A model generated the notes under the pieces. It saw only the letters and a list, made by a program, of their open reading frames with translations, was not told where the DNA came from and did no database searches. Shown here piece after piece: positions 15,045-24,064 of a stretch of DNA of 64,000 bases. The stretch comes from RGIG2041 sp045652745 (GTDB lineage Bacteria; Bacillota; Clostridia; UBA1381; UMGS1253). A program made the position numbers and the translations under genes. Location: positions 1-64,000 of the forward strand of contig JAZRUW010000015.1 in NCBI GenBank assembly GCA_045652745.1, read 5' to 3'. Every line of letters starts with the position of its first letter. Positions within the stretch are counted from its first letter, which is position 1.

Positions 15045-17345
15045 ATGGATTACAGTTTGAAAGAGGTAGCGGGCAGAATCGTGGAATTGCGCGAGGCAAA
15101 AGGCTACACGCAGGAAGAACTTGCAAAACTTACCGGCGTAACGGTAGAGGATTACAAGGTTTTGGAGCAGGGCGAAACAGACTTTAGTTTTACTTTTATC
15201 TACAAATGCGCCAAGGCCTGCGGCGTAGAAGTTGTAGATTTGCTCGAAGGCACAAGTACAACGCTTAAATCGTTTGCGATTACGAGAAAAGGCGAAGGTC
15301 TTAAAATCTTAAAGAAGCACGGCGTGGAGTATGACAACCTTGCACCGAAGTTTAAAAATAAACTTGCAGAGCCGTTCCTTGTTAAGTTTCCGTATCTGGA
15401 AGAAGAGCAGAATGCACCGATTAAGCTGAGCTCGCATAAGGGTCAGGAATTTGACGTCATTGTCAAGGGTGCGCTCAAGGTGCAGGTAGGCAGCCACGTT
15501 GATGTTTTGCGTGAGGGTGACTCCATTTTCTATGACAGCACCATTCCGCACGGTATGATTGCGGCAAGCGAGGGCGGCTGTGAATTTCACGCGGTTGTTT
15601 TGAATCCGCAGGACGGTCAGGTCAGCGAGGAGTATCCGGAAACGCCGTACACCGCAGTTAAAGTAGCAGATAAAAAGGCAAAGTACGAAACGGTTGCAGA
15701 TAAATATGTCGAGTCTTCCTATGATGAAAACGGCGTGTTTAACGGCATCACGTTTAAAAACGAAGACAAATTTAACTTCGCGTTCGACTGTGTGGATGCG
15801 ATTGCGAAAAAGAACCCCGACAAGCTGGCGATGATGTGGGTGGCAAATGACAAGACGGACAGAAAATTCACCTTCAGCGACATGAAAAAGTATTCTGCAA
15901 AAACCGCGAACTACTTTGAATCGCTCGGTATCAAAAAAGGCGATACGGTTATGCTTGTCTTAAAAAGACATTATCAGTTCTGGTTTAGTATGCTTGCGCT
16001 TCATAAAATCGGCGCGATTGCAATTCCGGCAACCAATCAGCTTGTAGAGCATGACTTTGATTACAGATATAAGGCGGCCAAGGTAAAAGCCATCGTTTGT
16101 ACCGCAGACGGTGAGGTTTCGGATGAGGCGGAAAAGGCGGCTGCAAATTATCCGGGCATGGTGAAAGTTTTGGTTGGGGGGAAAAAAGACGGTTGGCACG
16201 ATTTCAATGTGGAAATGGAGCGCTTCAGTACGCACTATTACCGCACGGAAAACACACCTTGCGGCGATGCGCCGATGCTGATGCTCTTTACATCGGGCAC
16301 AACGGGATATCCGAGAATTGCAACGCATTCGTACAAATATGCACTCGGCCACTATCCGACCGCAAAGCACTGGCACAACGTAAATCCGGACGGACTCCAC
16401 TTTACAATCTCCGATACCGGCTGGGGTAAGGCACTCTGGGGTAAACTTTACGGACAGTGGCTTTGCGAGGCAGGCATATTTACCTACGATTTTGACAGAT
16501 TCCATTCGGAAGATATTTTGCCGATGTTTGCAAAATACAATATCACCACCTTCTGCGCTCCGCCGACGATGTACCGATTCTTTATCAAAGAAGATTTGTC
16601 CAAGTATGACCTTTCTTCGATCGAGTATGCGACAACAGCGGGTGAAGCATTGAATCCGGAAGTGTTCAATCAGTTTAAAAAAGCAACAGGCCTTACCATT
16701 ATGGAAGGCTTCGGCCAGACGGAAACAACGCTCTCCATCGCAAACTTTGTCGGCTCCAAACCGAAAATCGGCTCCATGGGCAGACCGAGTCCGTTGTATG
16801 ACGTTGTTGTTTTAGATCCGGACGGCAATGAATGCAAAACGGGCGACGCAGGTGAAATCTGCATCCGCGTCAAAGACGAAGTACCTTGCGGTCTTTTTAT
16901 CGGCTACTACTTGGATGAAGAAAAAACCAAAGAAGTATGGCATGACGGTTATTACCATACCGGCGACCAGGCGACGATGGATGAAGACGGCTATTTGTGG
17001 TATGTCGGCAGAATTGATGATGTTATCAAATCCTCCGGTTACCGCATCGGACCTTTTGAAATCGAAAGCGTTATCATGGAGCTTCCGTATGTTTTAGAGT
17101 GCGCAATCACACCGGTGCCGGATGAAGTGCGTGGTCAGATTGTAAAAGCGACTATCGTGCTTGTGAAAGGTACAGAGGGAACGGACGCACTGAAGAAGGA
17201 AATTCAGGAATATGTAAAAACGCATACTGCGCCGTACAAATATCCGAGAATTGTCGAGTTTGTGGAAGAACTTCCGAAAACCATCAGCGGTAAAGTAAGA
17301 CGTGTTGAAATCCGTAAAAACGACTTGGAAAAATTGAATAAATAA
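15045..17345 (+). CDS. XRE-cupin regulator fused to acyl-CoA ligase
   Basis: A 766-residue protein. Residues about 5-65 are an XRE helix-turn-helix (GYTQEELAKLTGVTVEDYKVLE) and about 110-190 a cupin (HKGQEFDVIVKGALKVQVG, GDSIFYDSTIPHG). Residues about 240-765 are an ANL-family adenylating enzyme: LMLFTSGTTGYPR (P-loop), EGFGQTET, YHTGDQATMDEDGYLWYVGRIDD, SGYRIGPFEIE and the catalytic Lys in ISGKVRR. Similarity is strongest to medium or branched-chain acyl-CoA synthetases. The start follows AAAGGGGAC. The T-box in front suggests the acyl-CoA feeds amino acid synthesis. The fused DNA-binding domain could give feedback control. Confidence 0.9.
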   Translation: MDYSLKEVAGRIVELREAKGYTQEELAKLTGVTVEDYKVLEQGETDFSFTFIYKCAKACGVEVVDLLEGTSTTLKSFAITRKGEGLKILKKHGVEYDNLAPKFKNKLAEPFLVKFPYLEEEQNAPIKLSSHKGQEFDVIVKGALKVQVGSHVDVLREGDSIFYDSTIPHGMIAASEGGCEFHAVVLNPQDGQVSEEYPETPYTAVKVADKKAKYETVADKYVESSYDENGVFNGITFKNEDKFNFAFDCVDAIAKKNPDKLAMMWVANDKTDRKFTFSDMKKYSAKTANYFESLGIKKGDTVMLVLKRHYQFWFSMLALHKIGAIAIPATNQLVEHDFDYRYKAAKVKAIVCTADGEVSDEAEKAAANYPGMVKVLVGGKKDGWHDFNVEMERFSTHYYRTENTPCGDAPMLMLFTSGTTGYPRIATHSYKYALGHYPTAKHWHNVNPDGLHFTISDTGWGKALWGKLYGQWLCEAGIFTYDFDRFHSEDILPMFAKYNITTFCAPPTMYRFFIKEDLSKYDLSSIEYATTAGEALNPEVFNQFKKATGLTIMEGFGQTETTLSIANFVGSKPKIGSMGRPSPLYDVVVLDPDGNECKTGDAGEICIRVKDEVPCGLFIGYYLDEEKTKEVWHDGYYHTGDQATMDEDGYLWYVGRIDDVIKSSGYRIGPFEIESVIMELPYVLECAITPVPDEVRGQIVKATIVLVKGTEGTDALKKEIQEYVKTHTAPYKYPRIVEFVEELPKTISGKVRRVEIRKNDLEKLNK

Positions 17346-17349
17346 TATG

Positions 17350-17385
17350 AAAAGACGGGCGTTTTTAAAACGTTCGTCTTTTTTG
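17350..17385 (+). terminator. Intrinsic terminator
   Basis: AAAGACGGGCGTT (17351-17363) pairs with AACGTTCGTCTTT (17369-17381) including two G-U pairs, then T's. Confidence 0.83.
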
Positions 17386-17398
17386 TGCATATTTTGTA

Positions 17399-17427
17399 TT
17401 GAAATGAATATCGTTTTGTGATATAGT
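17399..17427 (+). promoter_or_regulatory. Promoter of first MATE gene
   Basis: TTGAAA (17399-17404), 17-bp spacer, TATAGT (17422-17427). Confidence 0.65.
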
Positions 17428-17463
17428 ATACGCTGTAGATTTTTGGGAATTGAGGTAAAACGT

Positions 17464-18840
17464 ATGTTAAAAAAATTATTTGGCCCACAGGATATGCTGA
17501 CGGGCGCACCGTGGAAAGGCATCGTGTCTTTTACACTGCCGATGCTCCTCGGTAACATTGCGCAACAACTTTACAGCACAGTAGACAGCATCGTGGTCGG
17601 CAAGTATGTCGGCGATAACGCCTTGGCAGCCGTTGGCTCGGCGATGCCGATTTTAAATTTGCTTTTGGTGCTCTTTATCGGTATTTCCGCGGGTGCGAGC
17701 ATCATGGTATCGCAGTATTTCGGGGCAAAAAACCGCGAAAGCTTATCAAAAACCATCGGTAACTGTATCACCGTAACGCTGATTGCCTGTGTGGGGCTGG
17801 TTGTGATTGCTCTGCCGTTTATCTGGCCGCTTCTGCGTATGTTAAACACGCCGGAGAGTATCATCGCCGATTGCGCAGGTTACCTGACGATTTCTTTGGT
17901 GGGTATTGCAGGTCTTGCGTATTACAATATTTTGTCGGGTATCATCCGTGGTATGGGTGACTCGGTATCTGTGTTGATTTATCTTTTGGTAGCAACCGTA
18001 ATTAACATTGTACTCGATATTTATTTTGTGGCATCCCTCGGCATGGGTGTGCCGGGTGTGGCATTGGCGACGGTAATTGCGCAGGCGATTTCCTCCGTAC
18101 TCTGTTTAATCAAACTGTCGAGAATGCGTGAGCATTTTGACTTTAAGTTCAAATATTTAAAACCGGCCGGCGAATATGTAAAAACACTCGTTAGGCTCGG
18201 TCTTCCGTCCGGTGCGACGCAGGCAATTATGTCTTCTGCCATGATTATCGTGCAGTCGCTGACCAACCAGTTCGGTGAGCAGTTTATTGCCGCAAACATC
18301 ATCATTATGCGTGTCGACGGCTTTGCCATGATGCCGAACTTTTCCTTCGGCATGGCATTGACGACCTATGCAGGCCAGAATGTCGGTGCAGGTCTTTATG
18401 ACCGCGTTACGCAAGGCGCAAAGCAGGGCACATGGATTGCGGTGGCTTGTTCCGCAGTGATTACGGGTATTATTTTGCTGTTCGGTAAAGGCTTGATGGG
18501 ACTGTTTACGGACACGAAAGAATTGGTGGATTTAAGTTATAATCTCATGAAAATTCTGGCGGTCGGCTATATTGCCATGGCGGTGACGCAGAGCTTGTCG
18601 GGCATCATGCGCGGCGCAGGCGACACCGTAACGCCGATGTGGATTTCTTTAATCACAACTGTATTTTTGCGTATCCCGTTTGCTTACGGTATTTCTTGGG
18701 CGACCAGAACGCCGGAATTGCCGCATGGTCAGAGCGTATGTATTCAGATTTCGCTTTTGATTACCTGGGTACTCGGTGCAGTCATCACGGCAATCTTTTA
18801 TGCCCGTGGTAAGTGGAAGGATAAAGCAATTGCAAAATAA
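17464..18840 (+). CDS. MATE family efflux transporter
   Basis: A 458-residue, 12-helix membrane protein with the MATE N-terminal pattern LPMLLGNIAQQLYSTVDSIVVGKYVGDNALAAVGSA and the equivalent second-half repeat. MATE proteins export cationic drugs, metabolites or flavins using Na+ or H+ gradients. The ATG at 17464 follows TTGAGGT. Monocistronic, with its own promoter and a terminator shared with the converging DMT gene. Substrate unknown. Confidence 0.92.
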   Translation: MLKKLFGPQDMLTGAPWKGIVSFTLPMLLGNIAQQLYSTVDSIVVGKYVGDNALAAVGSAMPILNLLLVLFIGISAGASIMVSQYFGAKNRESLSKTIGNCITVTLIACVGLVVIALPFIWPLLRMLNTPESIIADCAGYLTISLVGIAGLAYYNILSGIIRGMGDSVSVLIYLLVATVINIVLDIYFVASLGMGVPGVALATVIAQAISSVLCLIKLSRMREHFDFKFKYLKPAGEYVKTLVRLGLPSGATQAIMSSAMIIVQSLTNQFGEQFIAANIIIMRVDGFAMMPNFSFGMALTTYAGQNVGAGLYDRVTQGAKQGTWIAVACSAVITGIILLFGKGLMGLFTDTKELVDLSYNLMKILAVGYIAMAVTQSLSGIMRGAGDTVTPMWISLITTVFLRIPFAYGISWATRTPELPHGQSVCIQISLLITWVLGAVITAIFYARGKWKDKAIAK

Positions 18841-18841
18841 T

Positions 18842-18880
18842 AAAAAAGTTTGTTCCCGGAGAGCGGGAACAAACTTTTTT
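18842..18880. terminator. Bidirectional terminator between MATE and DMT genes
   Basis: A 17-bp perfect stem (18842-18858 with 18864-18880; GTTTGTTCCCG / CGGGAACAAAC) with A and T tracts on both sides serves both converging genes. Confidence 0.9.
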
Positions 18881-18898
18881 CGTTTTGCCTCTTTTGGA

Positions 18899-19750
18899 TT
18901 AAAATAATAATGCAATAAATATGCCAGCAAGCACAATGGCGGTGCAAAACAGTTTGTAGACAATGTGTTTTTCTTTGAAAATCAGCCAGCCGGACAGTAC
19001 CGTAACCACAACGGAGGATTGCTTGATGATGGTCATTAACGTGACCTGACTGTTGGGGTCGGCATTGGCCTCAAACAAAAGACGATCGCCGAACACCAGC
19101 GACAGGCTCATAATCGGAATCCAGTAGTTTGTTTTGATGCTTTTTACCGAAATTTTCTCTTTGCGCACAAGCAAAATGCAGCCGTAGATGAGCGCAGAAA
19201 AAAGCATAAACCAAAACTGCAACTGTGCGGAGGTCATATACTGCATCAAAATTTTATCCATTGTGCCGGAAACGGCATTGAAAAAGCAGTTTAAAAGTGC
19301 CGCCGTCAGTGTAACTGCGGTTACACCCTTGGCCGAGGTGCTCTTTTTTAAATTCACTAAGAGCAAACCGACAATAACAAGCGAAAGACCGATGTATTTT
19401 GCGGTAGTCATCTGCTCGCCGAGCACGAACACGCCGAGCAACGTTGAAAATACCACACGTGACAAATCCATAATACCGTACAGGCTGACGGTCATGGCCT
19501 TGAGTGCCCAGAGCGCAAACAGCCAGGCGGCGGAAACGGCGCAGGCTTTTACAAAAGACCAGAAAATAAAAGCCGGTGCAACCGAGAATGCGCCTTGGGA
19601 AAACGGCAAGGTTAAAATAAAACCGATCAGCGTGTAGAAAAACAGAATTTCATTTGAACTGCTCTTTTTGAGCGCCGCCTTTTTCATGCCGTCGCGTGAG
19701 CCCTTTAATAAACTGTATATCACAATATAAAGAATCCATAAATATTGCAT
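18899..19750 (-). CDS. EamA/DMT superfamily transporter
   Basis: A 283-residue membrane protein with about ten helices in two EamA repeats. YGIMDLSRVVFSTLLGVFVLGEQMTTAKYIGLSLVIVGLLLV ends repeat one, and TIIKQSSVVVTVLSGWLIFKEKHIVYKLFCTAIVLAGIFI ends repeat two. Such proteins move metabolites across the membrane; direction and substrate cannot be read. The start MQYLW at 19750 follows GGGGTGA. An ATG at 19765 lies inside that ribosome site. Confidence 0.88.
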   Translation of the reverse strand: MQYLWILYIVIYSLLKGSRDGMKKAALKKSSSNEILFFYTLIGFILTLPFSQGAFSVAPAFIFWSFVKACAVSAAWLFALWALKAMTVSLYGIMDLSRVVFSTLLGVFVLGEQMTTAKYIGLSLVIVGLLLVNLKKSTSAKGVTAVTLTAALLNCFFNAVSGTMDKILMQYMTSAQLQFWFMLFSALIYGCILLVRKEKISVKSIKTNYWIPIMSLSLVFGDRLLFEANADPNSQVTLMTIIKQSSVVVTVLSGWLIFKEKHIVYKLFCTAIVLAGIFIALLF

Positions 19751-19806
19751 AATTTCACCCCACAAAGAGGTATTGTACTACGCATGAAAGAAAAAATCAA
19801 GATTTG

Positions 19807-19835
19807 TTTACTTTTTCATTCAGATGTGCTATAAT
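19807..19835 (+). promoter_or_regulatory. Promoter of DUF6472 gene and M20 peptidase
   Basis: TTTACT (19807-19812), 17-bp spacer, extended -10 TGCTATAAT with TATAAT at 19830-19835. Confidence 0.7.
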
Positions 19836-19853
19836 GGTTCACGGTGATAAAAA

Positions 19854-20042
19854 ATGGCGGACAAAAAGAAAATTACACAGTGTGAAAGCTGTGCGTATTA
19901 CGATTATGATGACGAGATGGATGCGTATATTTGTCTTGTCAATTTCGATGAAGACGAAATGGTGAGTATGTTCGGTGCACATCGTTGTTGTCCGTACTAT
20001 CGGTTCTATGACGAATATAAAATGGTTCAAAAACAGAATTGA
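19854..20042 (+). CDS. Small DUF6472-type protein with Cys pairs
   Basis: A 62-residue acidic protein with CESCAYYDYDDEMDAYIC and HRCCPYYRFYDEY. The Cys/Tyr/Asp arrangement matches the short DUF6472-type proteins common in Clostridia, which may bind zinc through the four Cys. The ATG follows GGTGA. The stop is 12 bases before the M20 peptidase start, so the two are co-transcribed. Function unknown. Confidence 0.78.
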   Translation: MADKKKITQCESCAYYDYDDEMDAYICLVNFDEDEMVSMFGAHRCCPYYRFYDEYKMVQKQN

Positions 20043-20054
20043 GGAGAAAAAGAA

Positions 20055-21191
20055 ATGGAAAAATTATTTGCAGCAGTAGATGCACTCAATGAAGAATATA
20101 TAAAAATATGGGAAGATGTATGTAACATTGAAAGCCCGACAAAATACAAGGCGGGCGTAGATGCGGTGTGCAAATATTTTTGTGACCTTGCCCGTAAGCG
20201 TGGCTGGAAGGTGGAAGAATATACGCAGGAGACATTGGGTAACTATGCGTGTATCACCTTAAATCCGGATGCAACGGGGCAAGCATTTTCTTTGAGCGGA
20301 CATATGGATACCGTGCAGGAGGTCGGCTCCTGCGGCACGCCGGCGGTGCGCATTGAGGGCGGAAAAATTTTCGGCCCCGGCGTAGTAGACTGCAAAGGCG
20401 GTATTGTGGCAGGCCTTCTGGCGATGGACGCGCTTGACAAGTGTGGTTTTCGTGCACGTCCCGTGCATATGATTTTGCAAAGTGACGAGGAGACAAGCAG
20501 TCAAGGAAAGGGGATTTCTTTGATGCTTGAAAAAGGAAAAGAGTCGGTTGCGTTTATCAATCTGGAAGGGCATACCGAGGGCAAAGTTTGTTTGCAAAGA
20601 AAAGGCATCCGTACGTTTACATTCACGGTACACGGCGTAGAAGGGCATGCCGCTCAATGCGCAAAAATCGGTGCCAATGCGATTGCGGAGGCGGCGTCTA
20701 AAATTCTGGAGATTGAAAAAATCAAGGACCATGACGGTATTACTTGCTGTACAAGCCTTATCAGCGGCGGCACAACTGCCAACACCATACCGGGACAGTG
20801 CGAGTTTAAAGTAAATGTCCGTTTTGCAACGGCCGAGCAGGAAAAATGGATTTGTACGCGTATGCAGGAAATTGCGGATATGGTTACAATCCCGGGTTGC
20901 AAGACGACATTGAGTCATCCTGCGGGCAGACCGGCTATGGAACTGGTGGATAGAAATCTTGTGTTTTTTGAAACTTTAAATACAATTTGGGAAACTTGCG
21001 GTCTTTCACGCATGGAGTACAATATGCGCCAAGGCGGTTCGGATGCGGCGCAGATTACGGCGGCCGGCATTCCGTGCATCGACAATCTGGGGGCAGCGGG
21101 CGGTAAAATTCACACGATTTACGAGTACGGCGAATTAGACAGTCTGGCGGCAATGGCCAAACGTATGGCGGCGGCAATCTGGAATATTTGA
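20055..21191 (+). CDS. M20 family metallopeptidase
   Basis: A 378-residue peptidase of the ArgE/DapE/carboxypeptidase G2 type. Metal and catalytic motifs: SGHMDTVQ, GPGVVDCKGG, QSDEETSSQGKG with the catalytic EE pair, NLEGHTEG, and the C-terminal GGKIHTIYEYGEL His. Between them lies the dimerisation insert around TVHGVEGHAAQ. It should remove an amino acid from a small peptide or acylated amino acid in the cytosol. The start follows TTGAGGAGA. A broken relative lies at 59838-60070 and shares the ESPTxxKxGVD start. Confidence 0.9.
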   Translation: MEKLFAAVDALNEEYIKIWEDVCNIESPTKYKAGVDAVCKYFCDLARKRGWKVEEYTQETLGNYACITLNPDATGQAFSLSGHMDTVQEVGSCGTPAVRIEGGKIFGPGVVDCKGGIVAGLLAMDALDKCGFRARPVHMILQSDEETSSQGKGISLMLEKGKESVAFINLEGHTEGKVCLQRKGIRTFTFTVHGVEGHAAQCAKIGANAIAEAASKILEIEKIKDHDGITCCTSLISGGTTANTIPGQCEFKVNVRFATAEQEKWICTRMQEIADMVTIPGCKTTLSHPAGRPAMELVDRNLVFFETLNTIWETCGLSRMEYNMRQGGSDAAQITAAGIPCIDNLGAAGGKIHTIYEYGELDSLAAMAKRMAAAIWNI

Positions 21192-21221
21192 AGAAAACAT
21201 ATACAAAAAACCTTGCAAAAA

Positions 21222-21265
21222 GCAAAGAGAAAAAGCAATGAAATTTCATTGCTTTTTCTTTGCCG
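21222..21265 (+). terminator. Long terminator hairpin after M20 gene
   Basis: GCAAAG plus GAAAAAGCAATGAAA (with one bulged A) pairs with the stretch ending TCTTTGC at 21262. T-rich on the descending arm. Confidence 0.75.
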
Positions 21266-21273
21266 AAAATTAG

Positions 21274-21301
21274 TTGACTTTTACAAAAATGGTGGTATAA
21301 T
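21274..21301 (+). promoter_or_regulatory. Promoter of CPA2 antiporter gene
   Basis: TTGACT (21274-21279), 16-bp spacer, TATAAT (21296-21301). Confidence 0.68.
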
Positions 21302-21363
21302 AAGCCTTGTGCGTTTATTTGCATATATTATGATAGGTACATTTTTTCTTTGGGGGAATATAC

Positions 21364-22665
21364 ATGAGTACATTATTATCTGTATCCATCGCGCTTTTGG
21401 GCGGCCTTTTGATGACAAGACTGTTCAAACCGCTGAAGTTGCCGAGTGTAACGGCATACTTGATTGCCGGTATTTTAATCGGTCCGTACTGCTTAGGGCA
21501 GCTCGGTATTGCCGGTCTCGGTTTTGAAAATGCGCAGGCAGTGCATGCTTTGGAGTTGGTTTCCAGCGTAGCGCTCGGCTTCATTGCTTTTTCCATCGGT
21601 AGTGAATTCCGTATGGAAGATTTAAAGAAAATCGGTAAGCAGGCCTTTGTAATCGGTATTTTGCAAGCTTTGGTAGCAACCTTGTTTGTAGATATCGCCC
21701 TCTTTGTTGTACATATGATTATGCCGGATAAGCTCAGCGTGCCGCAGGCAATTACCCTTGGCGCAATCGCAACGGCAACCGCACCGGCGGCAACACTTAT
21801 GGTTGTACGTCAGTACAAAGCAAAGGGGCCGCTCACAGATTTGCTTTTGCCGATTGTAGCGCTCGACGACGCTGTAGGTTTGATTGTATTTGCGGTATGC
21901 TTCGGTATTGCAAAAACACTCACCAGCGGTCAGGTGGATATGATTTCCATCCTGGTAAATCCGCTTGTGGAAATCGTGGCTTCTTTGGCGCTCGGCGCAA
22001 TCATGGGTTGGGTACTTACACAGATTGAAAAACTGTTTAACTCCAATACCAACAGACTCAATATGTCTATCGCATTTGTATTTGTTACCGTAGCGCTTTC
22101 GATGGTGAAATTTAACATCGGTCCGGTGCATGTCGGCTTCTCTTCGTTGCTTGTATGCATGATGCTCGGTACGGTATTTTGCAACATCTGTCCGTTGTCG
22201 GAGGATGTTATGGAAAGAACGGAAAAGTGGACTTCTCCGCTTTTGGCACTCTTCTTTGTAATCAGTGGTGCAGAACTTGAATTAAATGTATTTGCTGATT
22301 GGGCAATTGTGGTTATCGGTATGGTATACATCATCTTCCGTTCGATTGGTAAATATTCCGGTACATTTGTAAGTGCTAAGATGACAAAGTGCAGCCCGGA
22401 AATTTGCAAATATCTCGGCATCACACTTTTGCCGCAGGCAGGTGTGGCACTCGGCATGTGTACAATTGCCGCAAGTGCTTGGCCGGCAGAGGGTTCGCTT
22501 ATTCGAAACATCACGTTGTTTGCCGTGCTGATTTATGAACTGTTTGGCCCGCTCTTTACACGTATGGCGTTGCAGGCTGCGGGTGACATTCAGCCGATGA
22601 GCGACGAAGTGAAGATGCGCCGTCAGACAAAATTGGCAGAAGCAGAAAGCAAGAAGAATCAATAA
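21364..22665 (+). CDS. CPA2-type cation/proton antiporter
   Basis: A 433-residue membrane protein with about 12-13 helices of the KefB/GerN/NapA kind. Visible landmarks are YLIAGILIGPYCLG in helix 2-3, GAIATATAPAATLMV, and LLLPIVALDDAVGLIVFAVCFG, whose paired Asp residues carry cation and proton. It lacks the C-terminal nucleotide-binding domain of KefB. It should exchange Na+ or K+ for H+ at the cytoplasmic membrane. The start follows GGGGGA. A ClC gene follows after a terminator; both may serve ion and pH balance. Confidence 0.9.
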   Translation: MSTLLSVSIALLGGLLMTRLFKPLKLPSVTAYLIAGILIGPYCLGQLGIAGLGFENAQAVHALELVSSVALGFIAFSIGSEFRMEDLKKIGKQAFVIGILQALVATLFVDIALFVVHMIMPDKLSVPQAITLGAIATATAPAATLMVVRQYKAKGPLTDLLLPIVALDDAVGLIVFAVCFGIAKTLTSGQVDMISILVNPLVEIVASLALGAIMGWVLTQIEKLFNSNTNRLNMSIAFVFVTVALSMVKFNIGPVHVGFSSLLVCMMLGTVFCNICPLSEDVMERTEKWTSPLLALFFVISGAELELNVFADWAIVVIGMVYIIFRSIGKYSGTFVSAKMTKCSPEICKYLGITLLPQAGVALGMCTIAASAWPAEGSLIRNITLFAVLIYELFGPLFTRMALQAAGDIQPMSDEVKMRRQTKLAEAESKKNQ

Positions 22666-22670
22666 TTTGA

Positions 22671-22700
22671 AGCCGAACATCCTCCGATGTTCGGCTTTTC
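22671..22700 (+). terminator. Intrinsic terminator
   Basis: AGCCGAACATC (22671-22681), loop CTCC, GATGTTCGGCT (22686-22696), T's. Confidence 0.83.
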
Positions 22701-22720
22701 ATTGAAAGAAGGGTGTATTT

Positions 22721-23977
22721 ATGGGAAATATAAAAAATAATCTGAAGTTCTCCTGGGACTATCTGAAAACCTTTTTAAAATGGATTTTGGTTGCGGTATT
22801 GGTTGGCGGTATCGGTGGCTGTATCGGCAGTGTGTTTCACCTTACGATTGATTATGTGACCGAGCTTCGCGCACAGTATACATGGATTTTATTTTTCCTG
22901 CCGGTTGGCGGTTTGGTGATTGCAGGTATTTATGACATTTTCAAAAAGAAAGGCAAGCTGGATACCAACCGTGTGCTTTTGGCGGTAACGAGTGAGGAAA
23001 AGGTGCCCCTTGTCATGGCACCGCTGATTTTTGTCAGCACCGTGCTTACACATTTGCTCGGCGGTTCGGCAGGCCGCGAGGGTGCGGCGCTGCAGCTGGG
23101 CGGCAGTATTGGTTACAACATCGGCCGAGCGGTACGCTTAAATCAAAGGGATATGCATATTGTGGTGATGGCGGGCATGAGTGCTGTGTTTGCCGCGCTC
23201 TTCGGTACACCGCTGACAGCGGCGATTTTTGCCATTGAGGTCGTTTGCGTCGGCGTGATGCATTATGCGGCGCTTTTGCCGTGTGTGCTTTCCGCGATGG
23301 TGGGCGCAGGACTTGCAAAGGCGTTTGGTCTGCACCCGGTACATTTTGAGGGCGTTGCGCTTTTAAATGTGGGCGCTTTGGATGTGGTCCGTGTAATTGC
23401 GGTGGCGGCGGCTTGTGCGTTGGTGAGTATTTTGTTTTGTAATTCCATTCACTACTGCGAACATTTCATGGAAAAAATCTTGAAAAATAAATATTTGCGC
23501 GCATTTGTCGGCGCAATTGTGATTGTGGGATTGACACTTTTGCTCGGCACACGCGATTACAACGGTGCAGGGATGGATGTGATTACACGCGCCATCGGAG
23601 GGCAGGCAAACTGGGAAGCCTTTGCACTTAAAATCATTTTCACGGCAATCACCATTGCCGCAGGATTTAAAGGCGGCGAAATCGTACCGGCCTTCTTTAT
23701 TGGTTCGACCTTCGGTTGTGTACTTGGCTCGCTTTTGGGACTGGATGCCGGTTTCGCGGCGGCGGTTGGTTTTGTCGGCGTATTCTGCGGCGTAGTCAAC
23801 TGTCCGATTGCATCGACGATGCTTGCTCTGGAGGTGTTCGGCAGCGAAAATATTTTGCTGTTTGCACTTGTATGTGCAATTAGCTATATGCTTTCCGGCT
23901 GCTTCGGACTTTATAAAAGTCAGAAAATTGTGTATTCCAAATTGGATGCACACTATATTGACATAGATGCAAGATGA
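22721..23977 (+). CDS. ClC-family chloride channel/antiporter
   Basis: A 418-residue membrane protein with ClC anion-site motifs: GGSAGREGAALQLGG (equivalent to GREGP) and AGMSAVFAALFGTPLTAAIFAIEV, plus the later GGEIVPAFFIGSTFG (GxFxP-like). The gating Glu of GREG is present, so proton-coupled antiport is possible. No CBS domains follow. The start at 22721 follows AAAGAAGGGTG. It sits 55 bases after the CPA2 gene, separated by a terminator. Chloride versus fluoride preference cannot be judged by eye. Confidence 0.9.
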   Translation: MGNIKNNLKFSWDYLKTFLKWILVAVLVGGIGGCIGSVFHLTIDYVTELRAQYTWILFFLPVGGLVIAGIYDIFKKKGKLDTNRVLLAVTSEEKVPLVMAPLIFVSTVLTHLLGGSAGREGAALQLGGSIGYNIGRAVRLNQRDMHIVVMAGMSAVFAALFGTPLTAAIFAIEVVCVGVMHYAALLPCVLSAMVGAGLAKAFGLHPVHFEGVALLNVGALDVVRVIAVAAACALVSILFCNSIHYCEHFMEKILKNKYLRAFVGAIVIVGLTLLLGTRDYNGAGMDVITRAIGGQANWEAFALKIIFTAITIAAGFKGGEIVPAFFIGSTFGCVLGSLLGLDAGFAAAVGFVGVFCGVVNCPIASTMLALEVFGSENILLFALVCAISYMLSGCFGLYKSQKIVYSKLDAHYIDIDAR

Positions 23978-23998
23978 AACGCAAAAGCCTATAAAAGG

Positions 23999-24027
23999 TT
24001 GAAAAAGAAAACGGCGTGTGATACAAT
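23999..24027 (+). promoter_or_regulatory. Promoter of second MATE gene
   Basis: TTGAAA (23999-24004), 17-bp spacer, TACAAT (24022-24027). Confidence 0.65.
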
Positions 24028-24064
24028 GGGGCAAAATCAGGACAATCATGGGAGGAACATCTGT

